A stretch of 64,000 bases of DNA, from assembly GCA_963682055.1 (NCBI GenBank), contig OY821745.1:25479342-25543341 (forward strand). Direction: 5' to 3'. Position 1 is the first letter of the stretch. Each line of letters opens with the position of its first letter. This document shows positions 23,101 to 34,700 of this stretch, in pieces. The position numbers and the translations under genes are program-made. This DNA comes from Primula veris (lineage: Eukaryota; Streptophyta; Magnoliopsida; Ericales; Primulaceae). A model generated the notes under the pieces. That model did no database searches, was not told the DNA's origin, and saw only the letters and a list, made by a program, of their open reading frames with translations.

Positions 23101-24145
23101 TAAGTATTTCCAAGAAAATGATTTTATAAAATGTCCCCATGAGCATTCTCTTTATGAGAAAATGGATAAAAATGGTGATGTGTTGATTGTTTGCCTTTAT
23201 GTTGATGATTTGATTTTTACGGGAAACAATCCAAAATTATTTGAGGATTTTAAAAGGGTAATGAGTTGGGAATTTGAAATGACGGATATTGGGCTTATGT
23301 CGTATTACCTTGGAATTGAAGTGAAACAAAACGAAAAGGGAATTTTTATTTCGCAAGAAGGTTATGCAAAAAATATTCTTAAAAGGTTTAAAATGGAAGG
23401 GTGTAAGCCGATAAATACGCCGGTGGATTGCGCTACAAAGTTGTCGAAATACTTTGAAGACGAAAGTGTGGACCCAACATTTTTCAAAAGTTTAGTTGGA
23501 AGCTTACGATACTTAACTATTACGAGACCGGATATTTTGTATGGAGTTGGTCTTATAAGCCGCTATATGGAAGCTCCAACTTTGATGCATTGGAAGGCCG
23601 CGAAACGAATCCTCCGTTATATAAAAGGTACGGTTGATTTTGGGTTAAATTATTCGTTTTCTAATAATTTTGAGTTGATTGGCTATAGTGATAGCGATTG
23701 GGGAGGCGATATAGACGATCGAAAAAGTACTAGTGGATTTGTTTTTTATATGGGGGATACGGCTTTTACTTGGAGTTCGAAAAAACAACCCATCGTGACA
23801 CTTTCTACTTGTGAAGCCGAGTATGTTGCCGCTAATTCGTGTATTTGCCATGCAATTTGGTTACGAAATTTATTGAAGGAATTGGGGATGCCACAAAATG
23901 AAGCGACAAAAGTATTTGTTGATAATAAGTCCGCGATAGCCCTCGCTAAGAATCCCGTGTTCCATGACCGAAGTAAGCACATCGATACGCGCTATCATTT
24001 TATTCGTGAATGTATTGAAAGAAATGATGTTGAAGTGAAGTATACGAAGTCCCAAGATCAAGTTGCGGATATTTTTACAAAGGCGCTCAAGTACGAAGAC
24101 TTTCGAAGATTGAGAAATTTGCTCGGACTTACCAAACAAGCTTAA
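20102..24145 (+). CDS. Copia B gag-pol polyprotein, intact
   Basis: A 1347-residue polyprotein for reverse transcription and integration. Domains in order: gag (about 1-280) ending in an RG-rich basic tract; a CCHC zinc knuckle [14 protein letters not shown] (about 283-296); protease DTGASNHM (about 338); GAG-pre-integrase LWHLRFGH (about 468); integrase with acidic residues in HTDICGP (about 532), RSDRGGE (about 594) and NGVVERKN (about 630); RT with [11 protein letters not shown] (about 1033); RNase H with GYSDSDW (about 1194), STCEAEY and [11 protein letters not shown] (about 1292). All catalytic residues looked for are present. The ATG at 20102 is chosen; the frame stays open upstream to a GTG at 20075, but that lies in the primer site. 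Gag and pol share one frame, so the gag:pol ratio must be set some other way. Confidence 0.96.
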   Translation: MAGGMTPFIPTLKKDFYDNWNIRMKVFLGSQDVWEIVESGYDEPGVGATQTQAQRETLKELKKKDRKALTIIHQALDEVMFQKVACATTSKQAWDILENSFKGVDKVKKVRLQTLRGDFEALCMKASESVDDYFSRVQTVVNQMKRCGEDLDDTRVVEKILRSLDSKWDYIVVAIEESKDVESMTVDQLLGSLQAHEDKLNKRVVKEEPLEQALQTKFSMNKKSFGNPKSQRGRGRGQSYGRGGYNYFEKEERRQNSYPTRGRGRGGNFNQSGKPRYDKSQIKCYNCQKFGHYASECRSGSNKVEERSNFAKENDERSTLLFAYKGNENGENNTWYLDTGASNHMCGNKNIFTELDETVNGDIYFGDESKIPVKGKGKVLIQLKNGENDFISNVYYVPNMKSNILSLGQLLEKGYDIHMKNLSLLLRDKNGNLVAKVPMSKNRMFSLKINNGGAKCLKACFKEKTWLWHLRFGHLNFGGLKLLSNKNMVKGLPHIDHVDELCEGCLFGKQPRKSFPKETSTRAKRPLELVHTDICGPIKPSSLGKSNYFALFIDDFSQKTWAYFLKQKSDVFDAFKKFKALVENESGQKIKAMRSDRGGEFTSNDFEKYCEENGIFLPLTVPYTPQQNGVVERKNRSLLNIARSMLKSNNVPKEFWAEAVDSAVYLSNRSPSRSVWGKTPEEAWSERKPVISHLRVFGSIAYAHVPDQKRSKLDDKSEKFIFIGYDSRAKGYKLYNPDNGKFVVSRDVEFDEEGTWEWYKTDEDYDFFPYYSDEDDEQVEREEEPNTPPSSPQSQGQVSPIDESLSERPPRYRTLQELYEVTEPIDNITLFCLFAGCEPIGLGEAMQNKNWRNAMDEEMNSIIKNDTWELADLPKGHKAIGAKWVYKEKKNARGETEKYKARLVAKGYNQKAGIDYDEVFAPVARLETIRFLISLAAQNKWKINQMDVKSAFLNGNLEEEVYLQQPPGYEIKGHENKVLKLKKTLYGLKQAPRAWNTRIDKYFQENDFIKCPHEHSLYEKMDKNGDVLIVCLYVDDLIFTGNNPKLFEDFKRVMSWEFEMTDIGLMSYYLGIEVKQNEKGIFISQEGYAKNILKRFKMEGCKPINTPVDCATKLSKYFEDESVDPTFFKSLVGSLRYLTITRPDILYGVGLISRYMEAPTLMHWKAAKRILRYIKGTVDFGLNYSFSNNFELIGYSDSDWGGDIDDRKSTSGFVFYMGDTAFTWSSKKQPIVTLSTCEAEYVAANSCICHAIWLRNLLKELGMPQNEATKVFVDNKSAIALAKNPVFHDRSKHIDTRYHFIRECIERNDVEVKYTKSQDQVADIFTKALKYEDFRRLRNLLGLTKQA

Positions 24146-24152
24146 GGGGGAG

Positions 24153-24543
24153 TGTTGAAATTATAAGTTGTTTGGTTTTATTTGGTCCATTAGTTTATTT
24201 TTGTTGTGCTAATAAGTTTTTTGGGCTTCTATGTAATTAGAATAAGCTAGCCCAATTTCTAGATTATTCTACAAGTTCTAAAAGTATCTAGAATAGTCCT
24301 TTAGTAGAATATTATAAATAATATGCTTAGAAAATTCTAGAGACGATTTTGGACCGTCAGATTGTTTTGATCTCCACCGTTGTTTGTGGTGGAGAAATAG
24401 TATAAATAGGTGGTACTTCCACCATTTGTACAACCACCAAAAAAAAAGAAAAAATATATATAAAAAGTTTTTTTCCCCTTTTATATTTCGGTTCGTGTGT
24501 TTTCGTTTTTAGCCTTCCCGATCCCTTTAAATACTTTCTAACA
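24153..24543 (+). repeat. Copia B 3' LTR with preceding polypurine tract
   Basis: The tract AAGGGGGAG at 24144-24152 directly precedes TGTTGAAATT. The LTR ends TTTCTAACA. The stop codon of gag-pol overlaps the start of the tract, so there is essentially no 3' untranslated spacer. Confidence 0.95.
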
Positions 24544-25274
24544 ATGAAAAGTTGGTGTAATTGATTTTTCTTCAAATAGTTTTACATCTACCGACTTGAA
24601 TTATGTCTACAATAAGTTCCTAACCCTTTAGATACTTCAAAAATATTTTTCATTGGCATTTATATGGAAGGTAAAATGTATTTTAGTTTTATCTGCAAGT
24701 TCTCTCCTAGTACAACTCAAAATTAATGGTAACATTCAGAAGTCAGTTTTCTTAACACTACTAACAGTGGAAGACGTTTTATATTCTAATTTAGCTGTTT
24801 TTGGAGCTTATATTCAGAAAGAAAAGTAATCATTACTCTGCACAATAGGTTACCGTACTTTGATAATGTAAGTTACGTTTTTTGTTGAAGTCATGTACCA
24901 AAATAACCATCAGTTATCTGAGAACAGAAATAACGCAACCCAATAAAAATCCTTCATGTCCTCTTCGTTGTTGGATTTTACCTCTTGTTCTGGGGCTAGT
25001 ATTGTTTACAGGCACTAATACATTACGTTGATGTTTTATATTTTGAGGGTTCCGTGACATAATATAATGGCAGTTTTTTCACTTTGCCAAGTCTTTTTCT
25101 CTACTTCTGGTATTAAGTCATTGTAAACACATTATACCCTGACCTCATTTTGTTGTGGAATAAACTTGGTTTATACTACGAGAAAAAACAAATCTATGTG
25201 TAGTTGTACTTGATGTGTTATGAGTAAGAGTTGTCATTGATGTGAGATTATAAACATTGATGTTGTTCTCAGAT

Positions 25275-25438
25275 TAACAAATCGAAACATTGAAACGGAA
25301 GATAGAGGCAATGAGAGGATGTCCCTGGCAGACTATGGTGACGGAGATGAGCATGCAATGGATGATGGAATAGCCGGCGCTGAAGGGAACAAAGTCAGGG
25401 TCGATTATGACGACTGTGTCATCTATCTTCTAAGTTAA
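25275..25438 (+). pseudogene. Terminal exon-like coding segment, unknown family
   Basis: After GTTCTCAG the frame reads an acidic sequence including NIETEDRGNERMSLADYGDG, DEHAMDDG and VDYDDCVIYLLS before a stop. Composition is coding-like (D/E/G-rich, no early stop in 54 codons), unlike the AT-rich surroundings. The right arm lacks this segment altogether. Family not recognised. Likely a captured host exon in the CACTA-like body; it could also be non-coding. Confidence 0.4.
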
Positions 25439-26033
25439 TGTTACTCCTCGCCATCGAATACACATCTGATTTATCTTTTTGCTTTTGAAAGTTTGAACAT
25501 AGGATAGTTAGTTTCTGAAAGGTTGTACATAAGTTGGATAATTCTTTTAGTTTTTGAAAGTTTGTATATAAGGTGGATATATTTTTTATTATTCGTAATA
25601 TTACTTGTTAATAATTTTATTGAATTTGAAATATTATTTGTTAATTAAAATAATATGATTTAAAAAATCAATATTATTTTAATTAGAAATGCTCTTGTTT
25701 CTTTGCTTAATTGGCGACGCAACACCGATACAACCTTGACGGAGAATCTATACTTTTTTTAAAAGGACAACTAAATCCGTGACGGAACGGTAACGAGTTA
25801 GCGATGTAGTTGTAACGGTCATACAATGACAACTCGTTGCTCATTTAGTTACGGCCTTCCCGTCGGCATTCCGTCACCAATATTAGTGACGCATCTCCTA
25901 GTTGTCACTATTTTAGCAAAGGTCGATTCAGGGACAGATTTTCTACTATTACTATGTCGTTGCAAACATAGTTTAGTGACAGAATCATAACCAATATTGG
26001 CGTGCCATAATGAGATTATTTTTGTAGTGTTGG

Positions 26034-26430
26034 TTTCTTGATTAAAATCTATTTGATTTCTATTTTTTTTTCATTTTTCCTCAATTTTGACTTTGTTTTC
26101 GAACACCCAAAACAAACTCGCAACAGTAATGTCACATGCATTCATGTGTCGAAAGTTTTAGCATTTCAAAATTGACTAAAAAATAAATAAAATATAAACC
26201 AAAAATATACAAAAGTTAAATTTAAGAAATCAATGTAAACAAGTAAAAAGATTACCACCCTAATGTAAAAAAATATTAAAAAAAACTAAAGAAACCAAAC
26301 ATATATTAAATAATAGATATATACAAATAATTAAATATATATTACACAATTTCAGTATACTCGCTTCAATTAAAATATAAACCAGCAAAAATTCTTTTAT
26401 AAATTTTGTTGCACTCACCACTACTCTACT
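26034..26430 (-). mobile_element. hAT-like R element fragment
   Basis: Inverted homology to 58449-58050 starts immediately after the CACTA terminus and breaks at CACTACTCTACTCTCTGC, where a SINE-like 3' end begins. The inverted duplication ends here. Confidence 0.65.
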
Positions 26431-26530
26431 CTCTGCTTTAGAGGTAAAACTTTGTGTCGGATTTATAGTCCGAACCAGTGAAATAGCTAATGAGCAGTAT
26501 TCTGAATCTTTTTTGCATTTGATGGAATGC
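26431..26530 (-). mobile_element. SINE-like fragment
   Basis: The minus strand reads GGTTCGGACTATAAATCCGA, then TTTTACCTCTAAAGCAGAGA. This is similar to the 3' half of the element at 2541-2690. It lies exactly at the end of the left duplication arm. Confidence 0.35.
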
Positions 26531-27189
26531 TCTTTATGGTTCAATTCGGTTTTTTTTTGAGCTTATGCTTGTGTATAGCCGTTGGGCTTTACTTGGTACT
26601 ATGCTTATGAAGAGATTCTCTTAAGCAAGTTTCACTTATTTTAATATTGCTTGTGCGAGTCTCATCCAAGTGTTTAGGTGGGTGCATGGGAGGTACACTT
26701 GCTGATTATATGGTGCACTGCGACATATCTTACAAGGAAAAAGGACATGCTACTAAATTTGTCAAGATTTGAAATAGATTTAAGTCTCTTTGTTACTTTA
26801 ATTCTCTTTTAGTTTTTTGTTTCTTAAAAATGGCTAATTGAGATTTTGTTGCTAGTTTAAGCCGTGTCGAAAGACATTGGATTTTGAGCATTATGATTGT
26901 CAAAATATCTCACTTTATATCACTTTGATCTTGGTGATATAACGAGAGTTATAAGGTTAGGGGGCATAAGGAGAAACAAGAACTTTTGAGCCCATTTTCC
27001 TTGATATATTTTCTTATCTTGATATAACTTTTATTAGCAAATTTTTCCCCTTGTGAAGATGTAGGGTTCAATTGTAGTTGAGAGTTTTAAAATATTTTTG
27101 TTTTCCCATCGATTTTTGTGTATTAATGATCACAATGTGGTATTGTCTCATGGATGAATCTTTTTTTTAAAATAATTTGGACCCGTTAC
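26531..27189. other. Unassigned intergenic sequence
   Basis: Read on both strands; no domain, LTR pair or tandem repeat was recognised. Confidence 0.4.
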
Positions 27190-27890
27190 TTTTTTTTTTG
27201 TTGATAAATTGTAGTTATATATGTAATACTTCTAACAACAAGACCATTTATAACTCTAAATTAGAGTATCCTCAACGGACGAGGGTCCGCTGTCTTATGT
27301 CGCGAGCGAGCAGGAGGCTGCCAAGGTTAACGGTTGAAAAAATGGAGGGAGGTGGTTATCGTACGATGCGAAAATCAGAGATAGAAGAGGCTCTCTTCCC
27401 TGTCTGTGGGGAGACACGAATAAGAAGGGGCTCCGTCCATTTCTTTTTACAACTTGGTCCCCGAGGTTTTTAAAATAGTACATGAGTTTTAAAATCAGAC
27501 CGTTGCAACTAACAAATTGGTCCATAAATTTCATTTAAAAAATTAATTTTCTTCTTAATTGATGTATTTATATTAATTGATGTAATATTTTATAACTGAA
27601 ATCTGTTTTGAGTGGATAAATATTTACTAAGTTTACACTTAGGTGTTTAGTTTGTGCTACTTGTGTAGTTCCATATTTTTGGATTAAATGTAATTTAAAC
27701 TCTCTATTTTTCTCTTTATCTTCCTTTAATCTTGACCCATTTTTTTCCAAAAAATGGAGTTGTTAAACTCCTCTTCTGTGAGTTAATGATGCTCTTAGTT
27801 TTTTCTTTTTCTTTTTTATCTTCAACGTCTACGCATATGCTCTTAGTTTTAATTGTTGAAGTCGTAAATAACACTTACATTACGTCTAAG
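27190..27890 (-). repeat. Block C, partner of 3712-6365
   Basis: The uninterrupted version of block C'. It gives the empty sites for the solo LTR at 4168 and the hAT-like element at 5372. Confidence 0.8.
27264..27794. mobile_element. Harbinger-like MITE, intact, TSD TTA
   Basis: The 531-bp element has ends GAGTATCCTCAACGG and, inverted, GAGCATCATTAACTC. TTA flanks both sides (27261-27263 and 27795-27797). The 98-codon open frame inside is not a known protein. Confidence 0.65.
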
Positions 27891-28309
27891 TTGTGGGATT
27901 CTCTGTAATTTAAGGAGATATTTGTAGTGAAATACTTCCTCGCTATAGCATAAACTCACATCTGCATAGCTCAACTAGTTGATTAATCCGTAGTAGTTAA
28001 AACAGCCTATCTAGAAAGTTGATTAGAAGTCGACATTTTCTAAGTCGTTACCATAACAAAAAGAAGAACTAATTAATGTCCCTTATAGCACAAATAACGT
28101 ATTTTTAACTTGTGGTACACCGTACACATTATCAAAATGGAAACAGACTTGAATGTCATCAATCAAAGAATAATTAGTGTCAGTGAGAGATACAGTATTT
28201 ACCAAGTCCTTCGAAAAATATGCTGCAATTAGATCAGCGTTAAATAGAAACAGAAGTACAGAGAAAAATCAGAAATATAGGTACTTCCTAACTGATTTTT
28301 AAATCATTC
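27891..28309. other. Unassigned intergenic sequence
   Basis: Nothing recognisable lies between blocks C and B. Confidence 0.4.
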
Positions 28310-29770
28310 CACAACTGATCTCCAAATTGGGTAACAATCAACATCACTTGTAATTTGAAGACTATGCCTCGTTCGAATATACCTTTTGTATGAGGGAAGG
28401 AAAGAAAAGTAAACTTTTATTGGTTACTTTTAAGTATCATGATATTGTTGTTTGGTGAATATCTAAAAATATACTTTTAATGTTAAAATGGTGTTTGATA
28501 AAACTTGTATACTTTTTACTTTTTAAGAATAAAAATGAACATTTTATTTATTCTTTCCTCGAATAATGATATAGAATCAAAATATACCAAATAATTGATT
28601 GACATTTGTTAGAAATGATGTCATATTCAATACAATGAAAGAGAGTAAACACAAATATAAAACGTTACAAGAAAAAGTAAAACTACTAATTAGTTTGAAG
28701 AAAGAATACATCTAATTGCATCAAAAAATCAGTTGCCTAGGTAATTCTTTTGGATTTATACGTCATACAGTACCTAAGATATATATCATAAACATATACA
28801 ACGAAACTTTAATATGAATACATATAATATAAGAAGGATACAGTGCAATAGTTTTACTTTTATAAGATAAGTAAGAGAAATGTTATTTTTATTAAGTAGA
28901 CTTTTATGCCATTTACTTTTATATAAAGTTGATTTTTCAAGGCATCACCAAAGAAAATGTTTTGCTTACATATTTATATTTATAAGTATAAGTGAAGGAG
29001 AACCAAACAAGCACCAGTCACAACTGATACTTCAACATGACAATTATCAATTCTTTTTTATCAGATTGGTAGGGAAAGAGAAAGATGTTATTCACAATAT
29101 ATATCAAGCCAACGATGCATAACAACAATAGTGCAAATGCATTAATGAAATGATCAAGTAAAAAGTATCTACCTTCCATAAATGTACCTGATCGAACTAA
29201 AAATTAAAACAGATTTGGTCACCCTAATAAAATAGGGTTAGAAAGAGTTAACGAACACAAATGATGATCATGTTGTTGCTAATACGACAAAAGTTGATGA
29301 TGTCTCGCTAATACGACAAATGTTAATCTATTAATTATAACTCGCCAATACGACAAACACTAATCATATCTTGCGAATACAATAAAAACTAATCATGTCA
29401 ATTCAATACGACAAAACTCAAATAATTAACCATGTTAGAGAATCAGTAAATCTTCTAATTAGGCTACGAATCCATTGTAGATACGCCAAAACTAAGATTC
29501 GTACACGCTGACGTTCACGGTTAAGACAAGAACACGCCAAGGCAAAGCTCGAGTAAGACATAAATAGTACCAAATCTATTGATAAGATAGAGCATGTATT
29601 GAATGTCGTATTCGTAAAAAACAGCTAAAAATCATACGCCGAAACATTCATAAAATTCTTAAGAACTCTATACAATCGAGGCCGAGATATTATAGAAGAG
29701 AAAATCTTGCAGCCTAACTAGAAAGGAAAGCACAAACTTTATAAAGGCTTAATTCATTTGATTGTTATGT
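28310..29770 (-). repeat. Block B, partner of 580-1400
   Basis: It lies downstream of the DUF1639 pseudogene and contains the TTGTCGTATT minisatellite (29262-29405, on the minus strand). About 0.6 kb inside it (28400-29200) has no counterpart in B', so one copy gained or lost DNA there. The 80-codon frame at 28880 has no known family. Confidence 0.7.
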
Positions 29771-30086
29771 AATCTTTATCAGAAACTAAAAACCAAAACA
29801 CTTGCAAAATAGATATGAGAGCCTTAAACATAAACTTCTATTAGTTTGTCGAATTTTCATTGATATGTACAACTGCATCCGTTATACCGAAAACCCAAAA
29901 CAAAGAGCCCTTTTTTATCGGATTCTAATCGACCCCATCACAACATAGATAATAACAAACACACACACACAAAAAACGACACTTATGAACTTATTCCTCC
30001 CCCATTCTTTATATCCTCTTTAAATCTATGCCTCCCCATTGAAACCGCGAAAACCATAACTTACATTCCTCCGGAATTCTCCCGAT

Positions 30087-31141
30087 CTACCGCTGCAATC
30101 ATCAAAAACAAAAAACACGGTATCGAAATCATATACATATATACGTACAAAAAGGATCAATAGACACATTTCTTGAGAATTCGGTTGACAAACAAGAACT
30201 CACCAGCTTGATAACATTTAGATAACTTATATCATATATCAAATCAAAAATCTTTCATGTGTATTGATCATATCCCTACAAACACATAAATATATATACA
30301 TATACTCCATATATAAATAGAAATTAAACCTTAATTATCAGGAGCTTCATTGACTTTGTAGCGATCCCGGGTTATCGAGTCAAGACACAAACCAGGAAAT
30401 ATCTCCTACAATTTCATAAAAAAAAAAAAAAAAACCAAATCAATACCAATTCATGAAAATTCAAGAAACTTAAAAAACACAACAAAAAAACGAAAAACAC
30501 AATTCGCTCACATCAAGCCGCTTCTGGATAGCTTTGGACCTCTTGTGAGGGCGACGAGGGGGCTTCGACCTAGTCATAGCTAAGAAGTCCTCTTATATCT
30601 CTTTCTTAGAGAGAGAGATTGAAAACTTCTCCTTCTTCTTCTTATCACCCTCCGAAACCCGTTTCTCCCCCGGTAACGCAGCAGCCCTCGAACTCCCTCC
30701 ACCATCTCTGTTACCATAGCGGATCTTAATCTTCACCTTACGTGGCCTCAACATCCACACCTTCTCCTCCTCGTACTCTCTCTCCCTCTCCTCTCGTGTT
30801 TTTGTATGATCAGGTACGGGAGCTGGAGGAGGACATGTCTCGACTGTTGGGATAGGAGGAGGACAGGTCTTGACCGTTGGGATGGGAGGAGGACAGGTCT
30901 CGACTGTTGAGATGGGAGGAGGACAGGTCTGAACTGTTGGGTTGATTGGAGGGGTATCGGTGTCAGGTTCGGAGGAGAGAGGGAGGGGAGGAGGGGGGGA
31001 GGGATTAGGATTGTTGAGGAGGGTGATTGAGGAGATGGGTTTGGAGGGGCGGCGAGGGCGGAGGTGGTTTTTTGACTAGTAGATAGAGACGGGGAAGTTG
31101 TGCAGAGGCTGAGAATCTTCTGGTACCCGAGAAGACGACAT
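30087..31141 (-). pseudogene. DUF1639 gene, longest copy, with two in-frame stops
   Basis: Exon 1 is 31141-30512 (210 codons, one frame) and exon 2 starts at 30405. The N-terminus has SQPLHNFPV, the PLHNF motif of plant DUF1639 proteins. Four 10-residue proline-rich repeats of the type TCPPPIPTVE follow (30822-30940, 30-bp period), then REEREREYEEEKVWMLRP, KFSISLSKKEI, AMTRSKPPRRPHKRSK and, in exon 2, FPGLCLDSITRDRYKVNE. Codon 22 is TAG (31078-31076) and codon 183 is TAA (30595-30593), the second just before the conserved basic core. Otherwise the frame is continuous. Intron 1 has GT..AG (donor GATGTGAGC). The third-exon remnant CGGTAG is at 30092-30087, but the exon 2 donor is replaced by AATTAAGG, giving a direct stop at 30331-30333. 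Copia C sits 70 bp upstream. Two stops make loss of function likely. Confidence 0.8.
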
Positions 31142-31145
31142 TCTT

Positions 31146-31211
31146 ATATATATATATATATGTATGTATATATATTTGTATCTCTATGTATGTATGTATA
31201 GGTGTTTGTAT
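31146..31211. repeat. (TA)/(GTAT) microsatellite in the DUF1639 5' region
   Basis: TATATA and TATGTATG runs lie between the gene's ATG and the copia C insertion point. Confidence 0.8.
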
Positions 31212-31567
31212 TGTTAGGAAATCAATCGAGTACAAAGAAAGACAGAAGTATTAAAACCGAGCACACACACTTTGATAACGGAGTTCACCCAAATTGGCTA
31301 CGTCTACGGGCCTCTACACATGGCACTTAATATTATTAAGAGGATTACAAACGTAATCTAGCTGAACACAAAGCTATGGTTCTCTCACAAATAGGACTCT
31401 CTCTTGACAATATATATAAAGGTGTTTGTGTAGGTGTAATTAAAATACAAGATATTGGGGCATATAAATAGAACCCTTAGTGGGTCATATTACAATTTCA
31501 GGCGATGTGGGATAATTAGAAAACATGGCCAAACCTCATTTGGCTCATTTGGCTCCACAACTCAACA
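31212..31567 (-). repeat. Copia C 3' LTR
   Basis: 356 bp, 9 bp longer than its partner because of a local duplication of CTCATTTGG. On the minus strand it carries GACGTAGCCAATTTGGGTGA next to ACTCCGTT, the motif shared with family E solo LTRs. Confidence 0.92.
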
Positions 31568-31746
31568 ATCTCCCACTTGGAGTCAAATGTCGAGTGCTTC
31601 AAAAGAACTCCAATTATCCCTGACCACCGAACCTCACTCTGCTCCACCGAGCAGAATGCTCCCATCGGTATCCTTGTATAGTAATTGATACTCTGCCGTC
31701 ATCGGCGAGTTACTCAGTTCTTCCAGTGTAGCGACGACCCTGAGCC

Positions 31747-34700
31747 TCATGCTCGGAGCCCTACTGAGGTTGCACACAGCCTCAGTTTGTCGATTGTAAC
31801 AGTCTTCGTTAGCATATCAGCGGGGTTTTTAGCGCCCTCAATCTTTTCTAGCGCGAAGATTCCATCTTCTAGAACATCCCGGATAAAGTGGTAACGAATC
31901 TGTATGTGCTTTGTTCGTGAATGGAATACAGGATTCTTAGATAGCTGAACTGCACTTTGACTATCGCAGTGCAGAACTCCCTTGTCGGTTTTCTGACCGA
32001 GATCCTTTAAGAAACCTTGCAACCAAATCATCTCTTTGCTTGCTTCCGTCACCGCGACGTACTCAGCCTCTGTGGTCGACAATGCAACAATCTTTTGCAA
32101 CTTAGATGTCCAACTCACAGCAGTACCACCGTGGGTACAAACACATCCCGTTGTGCTCTTTCGACTGTCCAGATCACCGGCCATGTCAGCATCCACATAG
32201 CCGTGCAGGCCTTCCGAGGTCTTTTGGAAACATAATGCCAAACTCACGGTACCCGAGAGATATCTCAATATCCACTTCACAGCTTCCCAATGGTGCTTTC
32301 CTGGGTTACTTATGTAACGACTGACAACTCCAACTGCATGGGCAATGTCCAGTCTTGTACACACCATAGCGTATATCAAGCTACCAATTGTTGAAGCGTA
32401 CGGTATGTTCGACATACGATCCTTTCTTTCCTCATCCAAGGGTGATTGTTTCTTCGACAAGCTAAAGTGTGCAGCTAGCGGTGAGCCTACAGCTTTGGCA
32501 TCACTCATGCTAAACCGTACCAACACTTTATTCACATACTCAGCTTGCGACAAAAACAGGGACCCATCCCTTCCTCGGGAAATCCTCATACCGAGGATCT
32601 GATTTGCGGCACCCAAATCTTTCATCTCGAACTGTTTCGCCAATTGTTGCTTCACCTTGTTAATCTCAACAAGGCTCGACCCGGCGAGCAACATGTCATC
32701 TATGTACAACAGTAGTATGACGTACGAAGAGTTCGCAAATCTCTTCACGAAACAGCAGTGATCACTATCACTTCTTTCGAACCCGGTATCTACCATGAAA
32801 CTGTTAAACTTCTTATACCAATGCCGTGGTGCTTGTTTTAGCCCGTACAAGCTCTTCCTCAGTTTGCATACCAGTTTCTCTTTTCCCTTTTCGGCAAACC
32901 CTTCAGGTTGGAGCATGTAAATTGCTTCTTCTAGATCTCCATGGAGAAAGGCAGTTTTCACATCTAACTGCTCAAGATGAAGATTCGCATTTACAACAAT
33001 GCTCAACAATAGCCGAATAGTCGTCAACTTTACGACTGGTGAAAAGATCTCGGTGTAGTCAATTCCTGCCTTTTACTGGAACCCTTTAACTACTAATCGT
33101 GCCTTATACCGTTTCAAGCCATCTTGTTCCTCCTTTAGTCGAAACACCCATTTATTGCTCAGCGCTCTTTTCCCCTTGGGCAGTTCGGCTAACTGCCAAG
33201 TCACATTCTTCTCGAGTGACTTCATCTCATCCTTCATCGCGAGCTCCCACTTTCTCGAGTCTTTCAGCTCCAGAGCTTCTTCTCTACTTTCGGGCTCACC
33301 TGCATCACTGAGCAATATGTAATGCAGGGAAGGTGAGTATCGGGCAGGAGGTCTCTTCTCGCGATGACCTCGGCCCAACTCAGGTCGGGGAGTTTGGGGC
33401 AGCTCCTCGTCCTCTTCAGCATCTGCTGGAGGGTTGTCGAGCACCACTGGATCATCTTCAGTGTCATTTTCCAACTCTCTTGGAAACACATTCATGTCGA
33501 CCATACCACTTTCCTCGGACGGGAGCGCATCTTCTTCCACCACTGCACTTTGTCGATCTTTGTACAAAATGCCTTCGTTGAAGATGGCATCCTTACTGCG
33601 AATGATTCTCTTCGTTTGACCATCCCAGAAGCGATATCCGAACTCAGCTCCACCGTACCTCACAAAGTAACACACTTTGGATTTCGAGTCAAGCTTGGTA
33701 CGATCATTAATGTCGACATAGATATATGACAGACAACCGAACACTCGCAAGTGCTCATAAGAGATAGGCTTTCCTATCCACTCTTCTTCGGGAATTCTCC
33801 TTTCTAATGGCACTGAGGGTCCGCGGTTAATGAGGTAAACCTCCATGCTTACTGCATGTGCCCACAAGGCTTTGGGCAACCCACTTTGCAGTCTCATACT
33901 CCTAGCACGCTCATTAATTGTTCGGTTCATTCGCTCGACCATGCCATTTTGCTGTGGCGTTCTTCGGATGGTCTTCTCCATTCGAATGCCTCTTTGAGCC
34001 CAGAACTCTACGAACTTCGCATCAATGTACTCTCCGCCGTTATCGGACCTCAAACATTTGAGTTTATTCCCGGTCTCTAGTTCGACCATGGCCTTCCATT
34101 CTTGAAATCTCTTAAACACCTCAGACTTGTGTTTCAAGAAATAGACACATGTTTTCCTCGTCGAATCATCGATGAAGGTCACATAGTACTGAGATCCTCC
34201 CATTGAGGTTACTGGAGATGGTCCCCATACGTCTGAGTGGACCAGTGCTAGCTTCTCCTCCTTGGGAGCTTTTCCACCTTTTCGGAAGCTCACTTTCTTC
34301 TGCTTCCCGAAGATGCAACCTTCGCACATGTCGAGGTTGACAGACTTCAAGCCTGGAAGTTTGCTGTCCTTCGCTAACACCTTCATCCCCTTCTTACTCA
34401 TGTTACCCAACCGTCGATGCCACAGTTCCGAGCAGTTTTGCGACACAGCTGCTGCAATTGTACGCTCCTCATCGGTCGTCATGTACAATGTACCGACCTT
34501 ACTCCCTCGGGCTATCACCATAGCTCCTCGTGAAACTTTCTAAGCTCCACAGCTAAACGAAATGGAGTGTCTTTCGGCATCAAGTTGACCTACTGAGATC
34601 AGATTCTTGGTCAACCTCGGAACATGCCTCATTTTCGTTGGCTTCCATACCGACCCGTTTGGAATGCGAATTTTCACATCGCCCATTCCAACAACATTCA

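Larger units (their letters stand above)
19684..24543 (+). mobile_element. Copia B, intact LTR retrotransposon, TSD ATGAA
   Basis: LTRs of 391 bp at each end differ by about five substitutions and two small homopolymer indels. The 5-bp duplication ATGAA is at 19679-19683 and 24544-24548. The initiator-Met primer site abuts the 5' LTR, the purine tract AAGGGGGAG abuts the 3' LTR, and one uninterrupted gag-pol frame fills the interior. The empty site is present in the right arm at 59457-59461. This is the youngest clear event in the window and may still be competent for movement. Confidence 0.97.
17831..26033 (-). mobile_element. CACTA-like non-autonomous body, left copy
   Basis: The right end, read on the minus strand, is CACTACAAAAATAATCTCAT, a typical CACTA terminus. 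It is followed by subterminal CGTCAC/GTGACGGA repeats in both orientations, with similar repeats at the other end (17850-18230). That end lacks a clean CACTA terminus. No TNPD-type transposase was seen. The body carries gene-like pieces: a CT-rich leader at 18310-18360 and exon-like segments at 19367-19437 and 25275-25438. Copia B is nested in it. Confidence 0.6.
15843..26430 (+). repeat. Left arm of large inverted duplication
   Basis: From GAGTTACCCCCGACAATGG onward this is the reverse complement of 58045-63612. It includes a DUF1639 copy, a hAT-like R copy, a CACTA-like body and part of another R copy. Copia B (19684-24543) is present only here, as is about 0.5 kb at 24985-25520. Micron-like MITEs at 62075-62372 are present only in the other arm. 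The arms are separated by about 31 kb. Confidence 0.9.

Noticed and set aside
31005..31235. Minus-strand 76-codon frame over the DUF1639 start
   Set aside because: Out of frame with the PLHNF..basic-core frame that continues for 210 codons; its upstream part is microsatellite and LTR sequence.
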